From Agrocybe praecox (lineage: Eukaryota > Basidiomycota > Agaricomycetes > Agaricales > Agrocybaceae): a DNA stretch of 64,000 nt. The notes beneath the pieces were generated by a model. The model was not told the DNA's origin. It did no database searches and was given only the letters and a program-made list of their open reading frames with translations. A program made the position numbers and the translations under genes. The stretch lies in NCBI GenBank assembly GCA_964017145.1, contig OZ024852.1, forward strand, positions 993,945-1,057,944, written 5' to 3'. Within the stretch, counting starts at the first letter, position 1; every line of letters begins with the position of its first letter. Of the stretch, positions 24,580-35,683 are shown in pieces.

Positions 24580-25864
24580 TTACTCCTCGAGGTTGGAGAG
24601 CTTGAGAGAGCCAGCGTTGTTAATCACAGTAAATTTGGCGCCTTCTTTGCCTTCTTGCGTTGCGCGAACGGAAGCTGGAAGACCTGCAGAGCCGAGCCTT
24701 CCTGCTTCAAGAATGGCTTTGCCGAGAGCAGAAACCTGTATTTATTATTATTAATTATAATGTACGTAGAGTTAAAAGGGTAACGTACCTTGATTTCCAT
24801 GTTATCGGATACAGCTGAAAGGACGCCGGTGACTTTGCTGGATTTTTATGAAAAAGATGTTATCGACACGTTCACGCGTGAAATTGAACTTTGTCAAGAA
24901 GAACGCACCTGAACAAGGTTTCACCTAGTCTGAAGTCCTTTCTATCCGTGCCCGCGAGGAGACCGGGTCGGAAGATGATGGTATCGTTGTAGCCCAGCTC
25001 GGCAAGTCCCTGTTCGGTTAACCCTTTGCTCCTACATAACGATTGGAAATTGTGCGGAAACGCAATATGCGGGCGGGAGAGAACTCACCTTGGGTATAGG
25101 AACATAGAGGTGGGGTTTGCACCCGTAGACTACGGTCAGAAAGAGAGATTTATCAGTGAGAAGAAAGAGCGGTTGAAGATGCTGTAATGGCGTCTCACGG
25201 ATAGGTAAACGAGGCGTTGGGGGTGTGACGGGTCTGAACTTTTCGCTGCCTTTGCTGCGTTGATAACATATCTGGAAAGGAGATTTAGGATTACCACATT
25301 GCAAATCATATTGAGGCTATAGACTGACTCTCTATCAATTTTCTCGAAAGCTTCAGCACTGCCTGCGCTTGCTTTGGAAGTTCCCAAGCTGCATCCCCAT
25401 CACGGTCAGCATTACAATTAGTATCCATGAAGAGGAAGAGACATACGTGATGAAGACGACATCCCATTTCTTTGCATTCAATCCCGATTCCTGGAGTTTC
25501 TCGAAGTCGATTGCTTTCTGCTCCAGCTTATCTTTCCCTGACGTAATTTCCTCGCTGGGTGTTACTCTCCGTCCATATTCCGCAACGTGGGTGAAGTGAG
25601 GGTTTGAAAGTAAGTTTTGGAGAAGGTGTCGTCCTGTTTGGCCCGTTGCTCCGATGATAAGTGCGCTATTAGATGCTAGGAACCCAAATGTCAACATGGT
25701 CTAAATTCATGGCAGATCATAATGAACGGAGACATACCAGCCATGTTTTCTTCGATGATAACAATGGGAGATATGTTTTTGTTTGATAGGAAGACTGCTA
25801 CGAGTGCAACGAGGGAGATGAGGAGTAATGAAGAGAAAGCGGGCAATTTGAGACTTAAAGCCAT
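24580..25864 (-). CDS. fmp52: Fmp52/TIP30-type NAD(P)-binding protein
   Basis: Short-chain-dehydrogenase-like Rossmann protein of the HTATIP2/FMP52 group, in yeast a mitochondrial outer-membrane protein. Eight exons: 25864-25738, 25675-25447, 25388-25329, 25271-25199, 25129-25089, 25031-24909, 24837-24789 and 24735-24580, giving 285 aa. An N-terminal hydrophobic helix (about 5-28) would anchor it. The dinucleotide motif GATGQTG lies at 51-57. Typical family blocks follow: LLSNPHFTHVAEYGRR, LGTSKASAGSAEAFEKID, YVINAAKAA, RLVYLSSTGANPTSMFLYPR and FRPGLLAG. It is longer than usual family members, mostly through the N-terminal anchor. The substrate is unknown. It is divergent from the 26.1 kb NTase-like gene across 202 bp. 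Confidence 0.87.
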
Positions 25865-26066
25865 GCGTGTATTGTGTAATGGACGCTAATGGACGTCGCC
25901 GACTCATTTCGCCGCGATCATGACGTCCCTGGTTGCTCATCACATGACATTTAGACTCTTTCTGTTACCACCACCCTATGGCCTCTCGTTGGCCTCTCGT
26001 TATGTATCACAGACTAACACTTCTTCCACACACTTTATTTCCTCCCATTAAAAAGGTCTTTCGGAC

Positions 26067-26871
26067 ATGCTAAAGAAAGTAAAGTCGGCTCTTACATTCT
26101 CCAAACCAGTCCAAAGAAAACAGTATCTGGACACGGAAGATATGAAATATGGTACATACACACCGACCTTTTCAAACAATGGTACCATACGGTTCAAATT
26201 CGTCTAATCTATGGTTCTTTATCTCAATAGCTCTGAATCAATTATCTAAAGCCCTGAAAAAGATTTCTCCGTCTAGAGTTGAAAACCCGATTTCCATCGT
26301 CGTCGCTGGTGGTACATGTTCGGTCTTGGTTCTAAATAACCGCTTAAGTACACAAGACATCGACTTCTTCAACCCGGACCCTGACATCCTCGAAGAAATC
26401 TTTCAAGCCAAACAGCTAGCATCCACCAAGCTACTCCACCTACACGGACTGTGGATTAACGCAGAAATGATTGCATTTGTCTTGAACCATCCAGGCTGCG
26501 AAGATCTCTTTGACAACTCCATAAAACAGGACCACGTCCTCTATCGCTCTGACGTCCTGATCGCTTATGCTGCTGACTGGAAATACCAACTAGTAGGCAA
26601 GATCTCTCAGGCCTATGCTCACAGACAACTTTTAGAAGCTATGGCAGACAGTGACGCCCGAGCGCGTCAGATCTTCACGGAACGTAATTTGCGTGATGCG
26701 GTGTGCATTCTGCGATTGCTAGTTCAACAAAATGACGAAGTGCCACTTCCACAAAGCCTCGTTCGTACTTGGTACTCTGAAGGACCTGCTTTAGAGGACA
26801 ACGAGATAGAATTCGTCAATAATGCCTATGAACAACAGTACAATATAGGCATCGGTATCAGCGAAGGGTGA
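26067..26871 (+). CDS. NTase-like protein with intact GG...DxD motif
   Basis: Two exons, 26067-26151 and 26231-26871, give 241 aa. It is the best-preserved member of the family seen here. The core IVVAGGTCSVLVLNNRLSTQ followed by DIDFFNPDPD (G55-G56, D71, D73) fits the hG[GS] plus DhD signature of nucleotidyltransferase-fold proteins, including AbiEii- or DUF6036-like groups. Downstream, DVLIAYAADWKYQLVGKI and RDAVCILRLL occupy the places of the second-domain helices seen in those groups. No signal peptide or membrane helix is present. Whether it transfers nucleotides is unknown; assignment rests on motif spacing alone. It is the neighbour of, and on the same strand as, the truncated relative at 27.6 kb. 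Confidence 0.7.
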
Positions 26872-27615
26872 TAACAGTTGCTCAGTTTGTCTGTATCTCT
26901 CCAATACCGGGAGTTTTTTCTCTATTTTGTTCCCGATATATAAACTAGTACTATCGCATTCCTCGACTCTTCGACATCATTAACTGGACCATATGAAGAG
27001 TGAATCTCTCCTGGGCGACTTGCCCCGTTCTGGTTGGCGGGGGCGGACCAAAAAAAAGATCCAAAGCGAACGTGGTCTTGGTTGTCAATTGTCCATTCTC
27101 TACAAATTTAGATTTTTTTTGTCTTGCCACACTTCAGCGCTCAGCTTCGTTGCTGTCGTTCCTGGCGCTGGTGCCTGTTTGTTTAATAAACATGCGTTAA
27201 ATAACACGTCTCGTGTTTATTTTTATCTGTTTCTAACGCTCACGAACAGATGAATAAATGCATCGGGGATATATATATGGTATTCCCGAGCTTCTATTCG
27301 CACCGTTTTTAGTTGGCTTTCTATAAAAACTTGACAGAAGACGTAAATTAATACCTTTTTTGTCAGGTAAACAGACATCAGCGCCAGCGGTGTACGTACG
27401 CTTGGTCCCTCGAACTACTTAGTCAGGCCAGTGCGATTGACTGGCATCGGCCTTATTGAAGCCGCGTCCAAAAAAGGATATGGCCAGTTTATTTACCGAC
27501 GGAACAACGACCCCTTTGAAGAAATATGAGTGGCATTGGCCTTTGTATAACATCAAAGGGGCCGCCCGAATTCAAATTTGTTATATAAAAAGCAAACCCG
27601 AGAGGATCTCGCAGA
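26872..27615. other. Intergenic; promoter of the 27.6 kb gene, duplication border at 27206
   Basis: TATATAAA begins at about 27583, 33 bp before the next start codon. Another TATATAA near 26937 has no gene behind it and may be left over from a lost family member. From 27206 on, the sequence is nearly the same as that starting at 37614; left of 27206 it is unique. Confidence 0.5.
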
Positions 27616-28094
27616 ATGCTTAAAAGTCAAAGAAAATCGCTCATGAATGCTGAGGACATCCGTTTCTGTAAGTTCTTTTATCTCGAGTGGTAACCACTAC
27701 CAGGCAATATTGACGCATCCATTACCTAGGCTTTGACGAGCTATCGAACTCCGTCAAACGGAATAACCCTAGCAGAAGCGCCTGCTCAAACCCTATCACC
27801 ATAGTCATTGCTGGAAGGGCGTGCAGCACCTTCCTGGACGCAGAAAACACCACCGACGCAGTCAACTTCATTCACCCCGATCCAAATGCAATTAAAGAAA
27901 TCGAATTAGCCGCCGAAGGAACCAAAGGAAGGCTCCAAGACTATCCTCTCGACTGGATCGTCGCTCAGGATCTTGGTTCCCTTGATGTCACCACGCGTAT
28001 CTATGATACAAGCGTGGCGCAAGGCGATATTGTCTATGAATCCGATGTGCTGGTCGTCCATATGGGTGGGACTCGGAGGCAACTGGGGTCATGA
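27616..28094 (+). CDS. Short NTase-like protein, active site lost (copy 1)
   Basis: Exons 27616-27667 and 27730-28094 give 138 aa. It starts with the family's short basic first exon (MLKSQRKSLMNAED). The core reads IVIAGRACSTFLDAENTTDA followed by VNFIHPDPN: the second glycine is Arg (R47), and Asp-x-Asp has become D60-A-V, so nucleotidyl transfer is unlikely. It ends in DVLVVHMGGTRRQLGS, exactly where the 26.1 kb protein has DVLIAYAADWKY, so the second domain is gone. No stop or frameshift interrupts it, and the copy at 38.0 kb is equally open. It could be a maintained mini-protein or a recently truncated relic. Confidence 0.55.
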
Positions 28095-28562
28095 GATAGT
28101 CGTATTGTAACTGTTGAACTTCGAAATGGCGACCGCCCTAGCGCGAGGCTGCGGTACATTGGGGCGCCCAGCCACAGAGTATATAATAAAGAATTGAACA
28201 GCGTCAATTATCGAGTAACATGAATTGACGAGAGCCTGATCGATCGCCTCAGAATTATATTTTTAAGTCCTGTTTCCTTCCTGTGCGCTAACTGAAAAAT
28301 CGAAGTTCGAATCAATGAGCATACTTAGTCAAAAGTTTGAAGGATATGGTAGATGATCCTATGTGCGATTGGAGGCGATCATGAAAAGACAAAATAAATA
28401 AATTTATACGTGTTTAATGTAGTGTTGCATTATACTCTAGATGCTCATTGAAACTGTCGGATGTCCCGCATGCCCATTCTAGATTTTATGTCATACGTGA
28501 GTCCTTTACGTAGCTATATACACAGTCGCTCGTAATCACCTCTCTCCTGTCATCCTTGCGAC

Positions 28563-29870
28563 TTATGAAGCACTTCCAGAGTTTTCCGTAGATGATGGTA
28601 TGATACCACCAGACGATAACACTGTTCTTTGGCTCTGGGGGTCTACCTGTGAATCAACATAGTCGTAGCTCACAGTTATCTGCGTCAGCGATAACGTCGT
28701 CAACTGCGACGAGTTTGGAACATGGTTCGAATGAGAAACAGATTCTCCGTTGCTGGTATCACTGCAGGTCTCTGTGGTCACTGTTCTTTCGATCTCTTCA
28801 CCTCTTTTACGCCGAGTGTGGATGTAGGTAATGATCACGAGGAAATTGCAATCCAGGACTGCTACTGCAGCCTAAATAGTCGTTGAGATTTCATGTAATG
28901 AATGAGTAAAGGATTAAGTACCTCGAAGAATGTTATTTTACTAGGAATATTCCGGTCAATGTTCGGAACGAACTGGAACACAGTGCAAATCACCGAAGTG
29001 AGTGTTGTCAAGATGCTAGCAGCAAACCCAGTCAAGATAAGTCGGCGTTGTTCAGTCGGAAGACGGACCCGCCATAGCTTGTACAATGGGGTGGCCACGA
29101 GGAAGACACCGGATATTAACTCCACTATACGGTACGTAAATTCAGACTTGTAGGGTATTATTAATGATAGAGACACGAAACTCACGTATCAGAAACGATG
29201 ACTTGAAGCCGAATAATTCCTTTATATTACAGACCTTTACACCTGAGTTGCCGACAGGAATCATTTTTGAGGGACATTGAACGGCGAGCAGGATGATAAC
29301 GGAAAGCAAAAAAAGAACAAAGATATGTGCGACGACAATACAGAAGCGCCGACTCGGTTCTCCGGGCGGAAAGACCCTTGCGAGGGCCAATACGAAGCTT
29401 ATTCGCGACAACCTGGGCAGGATATAAATCTCAAGTACGTGTACGGTTATCCGGCATGAATTGAAGCACTGACCATATGATCATCATAAATAATACAAGT
29501 TGTATCCAGGACTTTACAGCCAAGAAAGTCGTGTCGTATAGTATGGAATCTATTCGAAGAAGTTGTAAGCACTTTGAGGCAAACAACATAGAATATGTAT
29601 ATGCCAACATACTTGTAGATCCATAGGCAAACCACGTTATCGGAACATATATAATGTCCACAACCAAAGATGTACCTGCAACATAATCGTCCCACCAAAG
29701 ACGTCGGATATGTCTTCGGTAATTTAGCCTGAAAGCAGTCACAGAAATGCCTATGACATGCAACACAGTTCCTGCAACTAGAAATCTGATAAGTCGTTAG
29801 TTTCCCGACGTGACGTATAGACAAACGCACTGGTGAGCCACAGGCCAGCTGTATAACTCAAGAAAGCCAT
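28563..29870 (-). CDS. Fungal rhodopsin-domain 7TM protein, copy A
   Basis: Exons 29870-29831, 29777-29613, 29549-29474, 29412-29186, 29124-28922 and 28871-28563 give 339 aa, intact. Seven hydrophobic helices are visible at about 15-30, 47-66, 76-94, 116-138, 168-186, 203-224 and 238-256. Loop 1 has the family hallmark RLWWDDYVAG (39-48), and the stretch after helix 3 has RVFPPGEPSRRFC. After helix 5 comes LYKLWRVRLPTEQRR. No lysine suits retinal attachment, so light sensing is not implied. The cytosolic C-tail of about 85 residues is Ser/Thr-rich with a basic start (HTRRKRGEE). The closest relative is copy D. The fungal rhodopsin domain (PF20684 type) is common in fungal membrane proteins of unknown function. 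Confidence 0.85.
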
Positions 29871-31234
29871 CGTGGCCGCGAGTTCAATAGGTTTCAGTGA
29901 CTGGGTATTTTTGAGTAGGATAAGATGCTTCTGTTTGATTCAAGCTCACGGGTTTTGTAGAAATGTGGCTGCATTCCAGTGTCGTAAGTCGTTACGGTAA
30001 TCTTCAAGGGCACCCAGCATTTAGCCTGATGTGATCGATACCACGTTTCACACCAGAAATGAGGTTTCTGCAATCCATATTCGACATGTTGACAAAAATA
30101 TTGCATATATATAGTCTTTTGATTGCCGGTTCGGGGCCTGTGATATCGTGGTTTGACGTCATAGCTGTAAGGCTCGGCCGCCTCTCGCGATGGGTCCACA
30201 GCCTGATAATGCCTTCGCGAAGGAATTCATACAACGGACAAGATGTCGTTGAAAACAGTTCGGTTGAGCTTCAATTTGGCAGGTCACTGCCCCCGAGAAC
30301 GGCAGAGATATTTACTAGGGATTTCCGAGAATCAATTGGAATGCGTGTTTCGGTGTAAACATAGCGCTTACTGGTGCGATCTGCACCCTAAAATGCTATC
30401 TTGTCAGGAAATTTCCGACGGTTGAAGGCAACCGAACATAGCATGACGGAAGAAAGACCTGTGACGAGCTTTATCTGATCATATATAGACCCTCGAAGAT
30501 TAAGTGCGAAGATTAAGTGCACTACTACATTCCTGTGGCAATTAAGCGCCTGAATCGCGGGGCCGGGGCCTGAATCGCGAGGAAATCGTTAAATGTTGCA
30601 GTTGGACAGGTTGAAACTGCGACTGCGTCGCTTCAAGTTACTCATCGCATGAGATTTGATCGACAATTGAAAGATACCACCGATAATGGATTTGGACGAT
30701 GAACGGTTTGACGAGACCCAATAGCATGCCTCGAGGCCTCCGACAGTGGCTGTAAATAGCCCGCTTGCTTGAATGGACGGCGAATTGCTGAGATTATCAA
30801 GTCCTCCACTTCTTCACACCATGATGTCCTGAAAGGGGTTGCGAGTCTGTACTTCATCTTCAACTTGAAATATAGAACGAGAAACGGCAGGAGCGGCGGA
30901 TATATACATCTCCAACTTCGTAATGCAAACTGGGGAAGCTTCAATCAACGATGCGGCGCCATGTAGCGTATCATTTGTGCTGATAGTGACGTATTTCGGG
31001 GCAAGATGAGAAAAGATGAGTCCAAAGAAAGAGGAGTGCTTCTCGTAGAGCTTCAACAATTTCTTCACGATCTTGAGGCATTATTCTAAGGCTTCACGGT
31101 TTAAAATGTTTGATTGATCCCTGGGTCTGTTGAATAAAGTGACTGCCGCCAGAGCCGCCTGACTGTTTCCCCGCAACTCTCTTTTCTTTCTCTGCCAAAA
31201 ATTGCAAGGAGTTTCGTCTTTGGAAATATAACGA

Positions 31235-31445
31235 GCTCATTATTGAATAATAGAGGGAAGCAGCGCTGTAATGTCGGGAGTAGGTTCGCAGAAGGGAATG
31301 AATGTGGGATTGCCTAGCCGATCCGTAGGGGCAGGGGCCAATGCATAATGTCCTTTTCATCTTAGGGAGAGTAAATAGGTAAGTTCCTTGTAATGGGTCT
31401 CGTGCGAGACAAACTTGGTTCTCAAGCGCGGACCAGTCTTGCTTA
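31235..31445 (-). repeat. Relic of the 60.4 kb gene downstream of copy B
   Basis: DNA here matches 60780-60975 over about 200 bp, including shared stretches such as GCGCTGTAATGTC and GATCCGTAGGGGCAG, but with frameshifts. Equivalent relics lie after the other members of the same 7TM subtype, at about 37065-37275, 41605-41815, 47745-47925 and 54140-54325. None of these can encode the parent protein. The relics lie 3' of the 7TM stop codons. Confidence 0.7.
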
Positions 31446-31471
31446 TAATCCATTGTCCGTTAGCCTTTACC

Positions 31472-32838
31472 TCAAAAAATATACAATCCCTCATACTCAC
31501 CTTTCGTCCTTCCCCCCTGCGACTTATGAACATTTCCAGAGTTCTGCGTAGATGCTGGTGTAATATCATCAAACGATAATACACTGTCCTGGGTTTGGGG
31601 ATTTCGCTCTGAATCGACATCGTCATAGCTCACAGTTATCTGCGTCAGCGACAACGTAGTCAATGCCGACGAATTTAGGACATGATTCGAATGCGAATCA
31701 TATTCTCCGTTGCTGTTATCACTGCAGGTCTCCGGAGGCACTGTCCTATGCATTTCTTCGCCTCGTCTACGCCGAGTGTGGATATAGGTAATGATCACAA
31801 GGAGGTTACAATCGATGATAGCCACGGCAGCCTAAATAGTAATTGAGATTTTGTATGATGATTTTCGAATGAATGAATAAAGGACGGAGTACCTCGAGGA
31901 AAGTGATTTCACTAATAATACTTTCGTCAACGTTCGGAAGGAACAGGAATACAACACAAATGACCGAAGTCAGTGTTGTCAGGATGCTAGTCGCAAAACC
32001 AGTCAAGACAAGTCGGCGCTGTTCAGTCGGAAGACGGACATGCCATAACTTGTACAATGGAGTGGCCGAGAGGAAGATGCCAGACGTTAACTCGACTGTA
32101 CAATAAGAAGATGTACATTCAGGGCCATAGGAAGCTAATGATGAAGGCAGAAAACTCACATATCAGAAATGATAGCTTGAGGCCTAATGATTGCTTTACG
32201 CTACACTTCTTTGCATCCAATTTGCCAGTGGAAAGCATTTTCGAGTTCCAGGGACATTGAACGGCGAACTGAAGGATAATGGACAGAAAAAAAAGCAGAA
32301 AGATATATGCGGCGACAATACACAAGCGACGAGTTGGTTCTCCAGGCGGAAAGATCCTCGCGATGGCTAATACAAGGCTTATTCGTCCCAACCTGTGCAG
32401 GATGCCGATTTATAGTACTTTTAGTCTTAATAAAATAAAGTGCCAACCATATGATCATTGTGAACGATATGACTCGTATCCGGAATTTCACAGCAAGAAA
32501 AGTCGTGTTGTATAGTATTGAATCTATTTGATACTATTAGTGTTATAAGCCAGGATGACATACAGCATATGCTAACATACTTGTAGATCCATAGCCAAAC
32601 CACACCATCGGAACGTATACGAAGTCGACAACCAGAGCCAGACCCGCGATATAATCGTCCCACCAAAGGCGTTGTATACGTCTGCGCCGGTACCATAGCC
32701 TGAAAGTAGTCACGGCAGCACCTATAACGTGGAACCCAATTGCCGCAACTGGAGGTGTGATAAATCGCCAGTTCCCCCAATATGAAGAATAGACGTACTA
32801 CTGAGCCCTAGGCCAGCTGTGTAGCTTAAGGTAGTTAT
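31472..32838 (-). pseudogene. Rhodopsin-domain 7TM protein, copy B (start lost, stop shifted)
   Basis: The exon set matches its siblings: 32838-32799, 32748-32581, 32523-32448, 32392-32160, 32095-31893 and 31831-31472. The codon that is ATG in copies E, F and H is ATA here (32838-32836), and no upstream in-frame ATG is near. At the C-terminus one T is missing just before the usual stop, so the frame reads on through NVHKSQGGRTKGEYEGLYIF to 31472. Exon 4 is 6 nt longer than elsewhere. The inner exons have no stop, so decay is recent or translation begins at another codon. Three transposable-element insertions sit in its 5' flank. Confidence 0.75.
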
Positions 32839-33123
32839 TGGAGCGCGGGTTCAATAGGTTCGGCGGTCGGTCGGTCACTGCGGTATTTTGAGTAGAACAA
32901 GAGCTTTTGATTGATCCAAGGCTCAAGCTGACAGCTTTTGTAAAACCTTGGTTGCATTCTAGTGTCGCGAGTCGTGTAATCTTGCAGTGTATCTAGTGTT
33001 TAGTTTGATATGCTCCGATTGTACGTTTCACACCAGAAGAGCTCTCCCCAATTCATATTCAAGGGGTTGGATGTGTCGATGAAAACATTGCATATGGGTT
33101 CCTAGGTTGTCTGGGCTAGTATA

Positions 33124-33697
33124 TAAGGGGGGGTTCAGAATTGACGATTCTGTCTCGATTCTGATGCGCAGTTTGATTCTGACGAGAATCAGTTTTGTGA
33201 GAATCGTGGGAGAATCGAGTGTTTACACAACTGCACCGATTCTGGCCCCTATTTCTACTCTGGTACTACTCCAAACTTATTTCCCTTATTATTATCTAGA
33301 GCAAGTACCTCTGTGCGCTATACACCGCCACGGAGGCGTGCATCTGTAGAAACCGTGCTGAGGGTTGCGCTACATGCTGGGCACGTAGTACTACACGGCA
33401 AAAAACTGGGGGAAAAAACTTTGTTAGACTCCTTGAGACTGCTGGTGGTGGTCAGTGTGCTCTATCATGGATGGCAACAGTATGCATTTTTAATTTAAAA
33501 ATACATTACAGAGCCCGCAGCAGAATAAATAAAAATTCCAGTAGGTTCTGTGTACGAAAATCGACTGGTAAGAGTTGTATAGTTCCGGGGCGGTCGGAGT
33601 AGAACCGATTTCTATGCCGATTCTCGGAACGAAACCAGCTGTAGTTTCGACTCACAATCGAGCCCGAATCATCAACTCTGAACCCCCCCCCCTTTTA
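33124..33697. mobile_element. 0.57 kb inverted-repeat DNA element
   Basis: Left end AAGGGGGGGTTCAGAATTGA and right end, read in reverse, AAAAGGGGGGGGGGTTCAGA form an imperfect terminal inverted repeat of about 30 bp. The interior has no coding frame. In the matching 5' flanks of copies F and H the sequence runs straight through (TTGTCTGGG ... GGTTGACGTC), which marks this as an insertion. The target duplication is AT-rich and not cleanly readable. Confidence 0.6.
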
Positions 33698-33734
33698 TTA
33701 ATACCGTTGGTTGACGTCAGAATCATAATTAACA

Positions 33735-35085
33735 ACGGACAATTTGATGTTCATTCAGGTGTTCATTTTGTCGGTTATGGTGCCAAGGCGTGACATATGG
33801 GGCGCACCTCAACTATGCCGCTATGCCGAAATAGTAGCCTGTGGTAAAACTAGTATTTTATCGTTTTCACTTACTGTAAAGCTTTGATACGGAGTATTTG
33901 AAGTATAACCCTAGACATTTTTCCATTTAAAATACCCCTACGTTGTAGTGAGATGAGCTGACAAAAAATAAAAATTCATAAAAGCTATGTAAAGGTACAT
34001 TGAAAGGCATTTTTCATTATTTAGATATGATATAATGCCTATGGTGCAACAGGACTAGTCACCGCATATTTTGTACAACGGAAATGGGGGTCCGAAAAAT
34101 GGGTAATTTTCTTAATCCTCTAGACAAAAGCTTTCATTTGTCAATATGAATCGATCCTCTAGACAGAATTTCGATACGATAAAAACTGAGCGAGTTATTA
34201 GATTAGTTGTTGTTGTTTTTTTTTTTTTGTCCACCAAATTCGCTGTACAAAATATGCGGTGACTAATCCTGTTGCACCATAGTATTTGACGAAAAGATGT
34301 TCTCAGTTATATACTCTCGCTCAATGCACAGGAACTGTCTAAATTTAATCTAATGGCTCATTGGGCTGCGAACTTTTCGCCTATGTGAGAAACTGTGACA
34401 TAAATATTGTAACTCCAAATGAACACATACACGAACAGGCTCAGCTATGATGCCATCAAAAGCCCTTGTGAATGAAGATAAGATGTGTTTGTCAGTCATC
34501 CTGTTTGCAAAGGGAAATATATATGTTTATTAAATAATATGAGGGAAAAGGAAACCATAAATCTGTGTGACTGGATAAATGGGGGGTTGCGGAAGTCCAG
34601 GCGGTGGCGTGCAGAAAAGGCACGTGGGAGAGATCACGTGACTGATCGAGGACGCGTCCCAAACGACTCGACTCAAAGAGAGCGCGTCTTGGGAGCCATC
34701 CGCCAAGGACTTGAATGTTTGGGATGCCCCAGGCAAACCGGTGCGGCTGCCCAGTCGCTGTACCAAACACTGAAGAGGAGAGGTGGGTGGGAGCGAAAAA
34801 AGGACCCGAGAGTAGCGAGAGAGCGATTTGAAAGACGAGCGGGGATTTTTTCGCACTCGAGGAGCAGAAAAGGGCGACGAGAGGAGAAGAAAATTCGAAG
34901 CTGGATATTTATTACTAGATTAAAGATTTTAGGGGCGCTAATGAAGATCCGAAGGAGCGACCCAAGAAGGGCGTTGATCTTCCTTCCTGGACATCTTATC
35001 CTAAGATAAGAGGCCCTTCGGGCCCCTTATCGCGGAATTAGCCCGCGCGGCACAAATGCACAGTTGAATTTCCGCCGTTTAAGTC
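33735..35085. other. 1.35 kb insertion in the 5' flank of copy B, origin unknown
   Basis: The 5' flank shared with copies E, F and H stops near 33733 (GTCAGAATCATAA) and resumes near 35083 (GTCGCCATTTCTCGC). The intervening DNA contains a TA-flanked MITE (34042-34279), an Arg-rich open frame at 34485-35009 that looks non-coding, and a strong GC hairpin at about 35004-35031 (AAGAGGCCC / GGGCCCCTT). It may be several nested elements. No transposase was seen. Confidence 0.5.
34042..34279. mobile_element. TA-flanked MITE, 238 bp
   Basis: Terminal inverted repeats of about 36 bp with one mismatch begin TGGTGCAACAGGACTAGTCA and end with the complement, TGACTAATCCTGTTGCACCA. A TA dinucleotide flanks each end (34040-34041 and 34280-34281), as for Tc1/mariner-type target duplication. 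The interior has a poly-T run and no frame. Confidence 0.8.
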
Positions 35086-35112
35086 GCCATTTCTCGCGGT
35101 GCGACCGCACCT

Positions 35113-35504
35113 TAAGGACTGGCATGGATAACCACGGATAAAAAATCAATATACAAATTCTGGACGCAGTTCAAATACTGGGTGTCTGTAAATTGGCATA
35201 CATGCACACATGTAATTAATGCAGACTTGGAAAGTTTAAAAAAATATCGTCCAAAATTGCGCCGTCCAGACCCAAACGGATGGATTTATCCACTGATATC
35301 TGTAATTTTGTATCCATTCTCTATCTGTGGGCTTTGCGCATTTAATTTGAGGTTTCTTTCTTAACCAAATACAATAACTTATAGTTTAACATCGAAACAG
35401 TAATAGTACCAATTTTTATTATGCCTAGATACTTAGTTTTGTTGCTTCACGAGCCATTCTGGCGCAGGGTGTCAGAATTTTGGCAATATCCGTGCCAGTC
35501 CTTA
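35113..35504. mobile_element. hAT-like non-autonomous element, 392 bp
   Basis: Terminal inverted repeat TAAGGACTGGCATGGATA at the left and its near-complement TATCCGTGCCAGTCCTTA at the right. The 8 bp target CCGCACCT is duplicated at 35105-35112 and 35505-35512. The paralogous flank of copy E (about 43530) has a single, uninterrupted copy of the target. There is no transposase frame; an 8 bp duplication suits the hAT superfamily. Confidence 0.85.
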
Positions 35505-35683
35505 CCGCACCTTGATCATACCTTGGCGACGGAATTCATACAACATAAACAAGATGCTGTTGAAAACAATTCGGTTGAGCTTCAGTTTGGCAGGTCACTG
35601 GCACATCACCTAGAAGGATAAGCATATTTCTTGGGGATTTTCCGAGAATCAATTGAAAATGTGTGTTTCGGTACATGGTGTCA

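Larger units (their letters stand above)
27206..33105. repeat. Module 1, copy 1 of a large segmental duplication
   Basis: Contains, in order, a truncated NTase-like gene (+), 7TM copy A (-), its 5' flank, a 60 kb-gene relic, and 7TM copy B (-). The same order recurs from 37614 to about 43450, at an offset of about 10.4 kb (start codons 27616/38025, 29870/40254, 32838/43199). The left border is sharp at 27206. The right border merges into flank sequence shared by other 7TM copies, so it is approximate. Confidence 0.8.

Noticed and set aside
34485..35009. 174-codon Arg-rich plus-strand frame
   Set aside because: Lies inside a transposon-derived insertion, both strands are open because of GC-rich content, and no domain is recognisable.
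35004..35056. GC-rich hairpin suggesting a Helitron 3' end
   Set aside because: The hairpin is real, but the terminal CTRR and the A/T insertion context are not convincing and no 5' TC end or Rep/helicase was found.
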